Below are positions 57,582-61,560 of a DNA stretch of 61,560 nt, one piece after another. The position numbers and the translations under genes were made by a program. Source of the stretch: Monosiga brevicollis MX1 (taxonomy: Eukaryota; Opisthokonta; Choanoflagellata; Craspedida; Salpingoecidae); the NCBI RefSeq assembly GCF_000002865.3, contig NW_001865089.1, positions 104,232 through 165,791 on the forward strand, read 5' to 3'. A model generated the notes under the pieces. That model was not told the origin of the DNA. It made no database searches and was given only the letters and a program-made list of their open reading frames with translations. Numbering within the stretch: position 1 is the stretch's first letter; the number at the start of each line of letters is the position of its first letter.

Positions 57582-58688
57582 GAAATGTCTTGATGCCACG
57601 CGTGAAATGCAATGGTGATGTGAGCACTTTTTTTAAACATGCATTGATCGATGTGTGCCGACCCTCTGCAGTGGATTGTTCGCCTTGATTTCGCATGATA
57701 GACAAACAAGACTTAAATTTGTCAATTCAATTGTTCAATCTCTACGCATGCTCAACACAAACGCGCGTGCATGGTGTGCGCGCACATGCTCACATACACA
57801 CAACTTCGAAGCCAGTGATGAGTTGACCTAAGAAACAAAGCTCAACGAGGAGGTCCACAAAAGTCAAGTACCCGAACATCACGAGTGAGCTCATCGATCA
57901 ACCAGATATGCATGAGCTCACTGACAACGCCCGCTACGTTCTGCTTTTTGGTTCAACCACGAACAAGGTTTTGGCTTATCCTTGCCCAAACATTTTCACA
58001 CAACATTGCGAAGGAAAGCCAATTATGATTTCAGTCGGGGTAATACAACTCGAGGTTTGTTGGCAACGTATGAAATCACAAGTATTGTCACGCTTCCCGT
58101 GGGAGCCTGCACAACAAGCTACTGAAAGACGATTTGAGCTGAGACAGTTCAGTCACCATGGGCGTTGCTGCTCTTGGACATTTGTCACCAAATTTGTTCC
58201 CAAAAACTCATTGTGGCTGTCAACGCCGACATCGCGTAATCGTCCAGTCACCGCTTTACATGGTAACCAGCTCATCACCAGATAGATTTCCCATGGACGT
58301 GTTTAAGTGTGCGCAAAGTGTTGTCAAACATGGTCGAGGGAGAGGTGATCGCAATTGAAAGGGATGAATAGTAAGTTAGATGACGATCAGTGTTGATCGT
58401 GTTCAAATTGTAGGCTGTTTAAGATCGTTTGAACCACGCAGATCCGCTGAATTTATCAATGCCATTTTTCTTAATAAATCTCCAACGCATTTGAACACTC
58501 TGACTGCTTATGCACACACCCAGCAACATCCACAATAGGTTTTCCCACAGAAACCTCCAAAGCTGATACAACTTCACTCCCTGACAAACACAAAAGGCCA
58601 CATACAGACCTGCTGAACCTGTCAGGATCTGAGGCGCCTGAAACCAAGGATTTGACTCTAACAGAGCCTGACCCCTCCTGGGAGGTGC
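57582..58688. other. Spacer between giant ATPase and retrotransposon remnant
   Basis: About 1.1 kb of unique sequence. No clear frame, RNA or repeat. The 5' break of the retrotransposon copy should lie near its right end. Confidence 0.5.
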
Positions 58689-60032
58689 ATGCGTAGGCAG
58701 CTGAACGACAAGGCGAAGCACATTGCTGGCAAGCTCAATGACATGCTGGCGACCGGTGTCTCGCTTCAGGCCCTCCTCACGGCCATGCAGTACGTGCCAA
58801 GCCTCATCAACCACCTCTACATCCTGCCCCCAAGTCTGACGTCGGGCTTGTCCGAGGTCTTGAACCGTGCTTGCATGGACACCTTTGTCAAAGCCTTTTT
58901 TGCCAAGGTAAACCTGTCTGCACCGGCTGGAGCTGAAGGTCATGACGTTACGCTAGAACAGCTCCTTGAGGCTCGCCTCTTCACGCGGGCCAACACCGGG
59001 GGCTTTGGCCTGCACGACTTGGTTGAGCGCGGTCCGGTGGCTTATGTCTGCAACATGGCCAAGCTGGCCACTCACTACCCTCGGGTCTACGATCGGCTCT
59101 TGGAGGATGCATCGAGGGCTGCCGACTTTGAGGTCCACGTGCAGCAAGCTGGCTTCCAGATGGCCACGGTCAAGGACGCAGCGACTCAGCGACCAGCTGA
59201 GATCATTGCCCTCCGCTCCAAGGCGGCACTGGATGACCTGATGGCCAAGTGCGCGCTGGACCTGCAGCAGGCATATCTGGCCTGACGTGAGTGGGGCGTC
59301 AGCACTGTCTTGACCATGCGGGGTCGAGACAAGTTGCGTCGCTTGAGCGACACGACCTTTGCCATTGCGGTCGTGTCCATGATGGGTTTTGGCCTCCATG
59401 AACTCATCAACGTCAAGCCGACGGACAAGTGCCCGCTCTGCAGCAACAAGACACCTCAGCCGCGACTGACCCGCGAGCACCTGCTGACCTGCCGTCCCAT
59501 CAAGCGTCACAACGCCCTTCGCGACGAGATGGGCCGCCTGCTCAGGTACGCCACCCTCTCCCATGTCTGGGTGGAAAAGTCTGGCTACAACGCCAACGGT
59601 CAGAGCTGCCGCATCGACCTGCACTGCCGCAACCCCTTTCCCGGCGGTGCTCTGGGCCCAGCTCTGCCCGACCTGGGCATTGACGTGACTGTGCGCACAG
59701 CCCAACCCCCGACCATCTCGCAAGCCTGCATCAAGGTGGGCGCTGCCCTTCGCCGAGCCGAAAAGGAGAAGCGCGACTACTACACCGGTTTCAACCATGG
59801 AAAAACTCTGATCGTCCCTGCGGCGATGACGACAACCGGTGGGTTCGCCTCCTCCTTTGTGGATCTGCTTGGTCAGCTCGCCCGCTGCGCCGAGGCCCGT
59901 GGTGTGTACCAGCCGGGGCTGGACGAGGCCTTTGTTCCTCGGTGGAAAAGTCGCTTTGCGGCGCTGGTCCATCAGATGAACGCTGACCACATCCAGCGCC
60001 ACTTTGGCGGTGTCTGCCTGCGCTCGTCGTAG
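58689..60032 (+). pseudogene. 3' part of a non-LTR retrotransposon ORF, 5' truncated, one stop
   Basis: Two blocks in the same frame (58689-59285 and 59310-60032) are separated only by a TGA and read as the C-terminal part of one retrotransposon protein. The first has the RT-thumb-like GGFGLHDLVERG motif. The second has a zinc knuckle (CPLCSNK ... REHLLTC), then RIDLHC, a PDLGIDVTV segment and AEKEKRDYY. This order, a CCHC knuckle followed by a PD...D motif, is what restriction-like-endonuclease (R2/CRE/NeSL-type) elements carry after the RT. The RT catalytic palm is missing, so this is a 5'-truncated insertion, typical of LINE-type target-primed copying. The family assignment is an inference. 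Confidence 0.65.
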
Positions 60033-60570
60033 GTAGGCACCGCCTCGGGGGTCCCTCTGTGGGGATCCCTGTGTGCACCTGTCCCTCCCTAGGTGGTTCT
60101 CGTTGTGATCTTTTCATGGCTTGACTTGTATTTTTGTTTTAATTTTGCTTTAATTTTTACCGTATTTGTGTGGTATTTTTCCTGAATTTTTGTAAAGTCC
60201 GTTGTATGATGTCTTGTTCTTCTGTGGTCGGTTCTTTTCTCAATCCGGCGTTGTGCCTTATTGTATGTGAGCGTGCCGTGGTGTTTTTTGTGTGATCGTG
60301 CTGTGATGGCTTATATTTGTGATGCTTGACTGCCGTTTTTGGGTGTCTAGTGTTTGAAATGGCTGTATCTCTTAATATACTTGGTCGTTTTTTATGATTT
60401 TTGTTTCTATGGGCGTGATTTTTGCGCTTGTACTTCTCGGCATGATAGAAGCCGGTGAATGTGTCTTGTTCTCTTGTGTTGTTTTGCGTGACGTAGTGAT
60501 TTTGATGTCGGGGTTGCACAGCTTGGCTTTCAGCTCTGAGGTTCAAACACCTAATTTATTTGTTTGTTCT
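60033..60570. other. Probable 3' UTR of the retrotransposon copy
   Basis: AT- and GT-rich sequence between the end of the retrotransposon ORF and the repeat block, with no frame that looks like protein. No long poly-A tail was seen. Confidence 0.4.
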
Positions 60571-60827
60571 GCTCGGGTCTGATCTGCTCGGTCCTGATCT
60601 ACTCGGGTCTGTCATTGTCAGGCCTGATCTGCTCGGGTCTGATCTGCTCGGGCGGGACTTGATCAATGTTGTTCTGCTTGGGTCTGATCTGCTCGGGGCC
60701 CGTCTTTGTCGGATCTGATCCGCTCGGGTCTGTCCTTGTCAGGCCTGATCCGCTCGGGCCCGTCCTTGTCAGGCCTGATCTGCTCGGGTCTGATCTGCTC
60801 GGGCGGGACTTGATCAATGTTGTTCTG
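60571..60827. repeat. Tandem and direct repeats upstream of the retrotransposon ORF
   Basis: Built from copies of a 10-15-base unit around CTGATCTGCTCGGG, with variants containing CCTTGTCAGG. On a larger scale a segment of about 57 bases, including GCGGGACTTGATCAATG, occurs at about 60621-60678 and again at about 60771-60827, 150 bases apart. The second copy runs directly into the open frame of the next feature. Confidence 0.85.
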
Positions 60828-61558
60828 CCCCACTTGGCGAAGTCAGTGAAAGTGAAACACACAATACAGCGGGCGAACACAGTGAGAGTGAGCAAGATGT
60901 TCTTCTCAGCGATCCCGCTCCGCCCATCGCTGCCAACGTGCTGGATGCCCAGCGCAAGGTCCTGCTGAAGACATCTGGCCACAGGCAACTCCTCGCCTGC
61001 CCATTTGGGCTTTGCAAATGCAAGGGGCCCCGCCTTGACCGCAAAGCTTGGGTCAATCATGTACTACGCGAGCACCCCTACGACGAGCAAGCCACTGATC
61101 TGGTCAAGCAGGTGATGGAGGCCAAATTGGTCGCCCAGTGCAACAAGTGTCACCTCTTCTTCGAAGCTGCTGGTATCAGTCAACACCGCTCCCGATGTGG
61201 TGCCAATCTGAAGCGAGCGACCGAGGCGTTGTTTCATGCGGCTGGACACGACCTGCTTGAGATTATGCGTGGCGCTTGGCCCCAACAGTGTGTAGGGTCT
61301 CGCATCAGTGTCTGCGAGCTGCTCAAGCTCGCCCGGCATCCACTGATGCAGCGCAGCCGCTACCCATCCAACGCCACCGAGACCAAGCTGATGGCTGCCA
61401 CCTTGAGCCAGCTGTATTGGTCTGCCGTCCACTCGGACTATACCGCTGAAGAGCGAGAGATGTGCTGNGCTTTGATTTTGGCCTTGCCTAGCATGTTGTT
61501 GTCTGCTCCCTCGACCGCACTGTCTACGATTGACCTGCGCAATATGTTTCACGATCGT
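60794..61558 (+). CDS. N-terminal zinc-finger part of a retrotransposon ORF (partial)
   Basis: Open from just after a TGA at 60791 to the window edge, with no ATG near its start. It encodes a Ser/Glu-rich leader (VSESETHNTAGEHSESEQ), then two zinc-finger-like units: CPFGLCKCKG followed by H and H (WVNHVLREH), and CNKCHLFFEAAGISQHRSRC. After this comes a helical region (VCELLKLARHPLMQRSR). Paired N-terminal fingers before an RT are typical of R2-type and related site-selective LINEs, which may start without an ATG. It probably belongs to the same family as the truncated copy at 58689-60032, but no shared segment is in view to prove it. One N at about 61468 is an unresolved base. Confidence 0.55.
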
Positions 61559-61560
61559 CT

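Noticed and set aside
61064-61552. A long minus-strand open frame at the right edge.
   Set aside because: It is the shadow of the plus-strand zinc-finger frame, which has spaced Cys/His pairs and matches known retrotransposon N-termini.

Overview
The window reads as nuclear DNA of a unicellular relative of animals, most likely a craspedid choanoflagellate. The evidence is genes split by many short GT-AG introns (about 50-200 bases), a receptor tyrosine kinase with an HRDLATRN catalytic loop, a secreted laminin-G-type protein, an OGFr-domain protein, an Unc13/Munc13-type exocytosis protein and an ASH2-type COMPASS subunit. The species is not assigned. Gene models were built by hand: I matched reading frame, splice dinucleotides and intron phase, and most models close exactly in phase.

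Layout. 301-11705 (-): a 17-exon receptor tyrosine kinase with a signal peptide, a roughly 2,700-residue ectodomain, one membrane span and a C-terminal kinase. One in-frame TGA sits just before the kinase. 12248-16152: an apparently intact, intron-containing PIF/Harbinger-like transposase (+), convergent with a multi-exon gene of unknown function (-). 16409-18705 (+): a piggyBac-like transposase with one frame break. 19409-22113 (-): a secretory glycosyltransferase with two GT25-type domains. 23102-26970 (-): a secreted protein with three LamG/ConA-like domains. 27470-29652 (+): an OGFr-domain protein with an N-terminal PIP-box-like motif. 29815-31488 (-): a class-III PLP enzyme of the ethanolamine-phosphate/phosphohydroxylysine phospho-lyase type. 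32149-33597 (+): fibrillarin. 34321-39774 (-): a C2-MUN-C2 protein with a C-terminal C1 finger, containing a 184-base assembly gap inside an intron. 40349-43233 (+): ASH2. 44423-47233 (+): an FAD oxidoreductase fused to a DUF1365 domain. 47835-57581 (+): a 3,203-residue DUF3638/DUF3645-type ATPase with SecA/helicase-like motifs. 58689-61558 (+): the 3' end of one non-LTR retrotransposon, a repeat block, and the zinc-finger start of what is probably a second copy running off the window.

The genes do not form one pathway. They cover signalling and adhesion (kinase, LamG protein, GT25), exocytosis (Unc13-like), chromatin and nucleolus (ASH2, fibrillarin, OGFr-domain protein) and lipid metabolism (phospho-lyase, FAD-DUF1365 fusion). 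The two least described and most interesting loci are the giant SecA/helicase-like ATPase and the FAD-DUF1365 fusion, which lie next to each other. Most gene starts have a simple-sequence tract (CT/GA, CA/GT or a short tandem repeat) a short distance upstream. No tRNA, rRNA or CRISPR array was seen.
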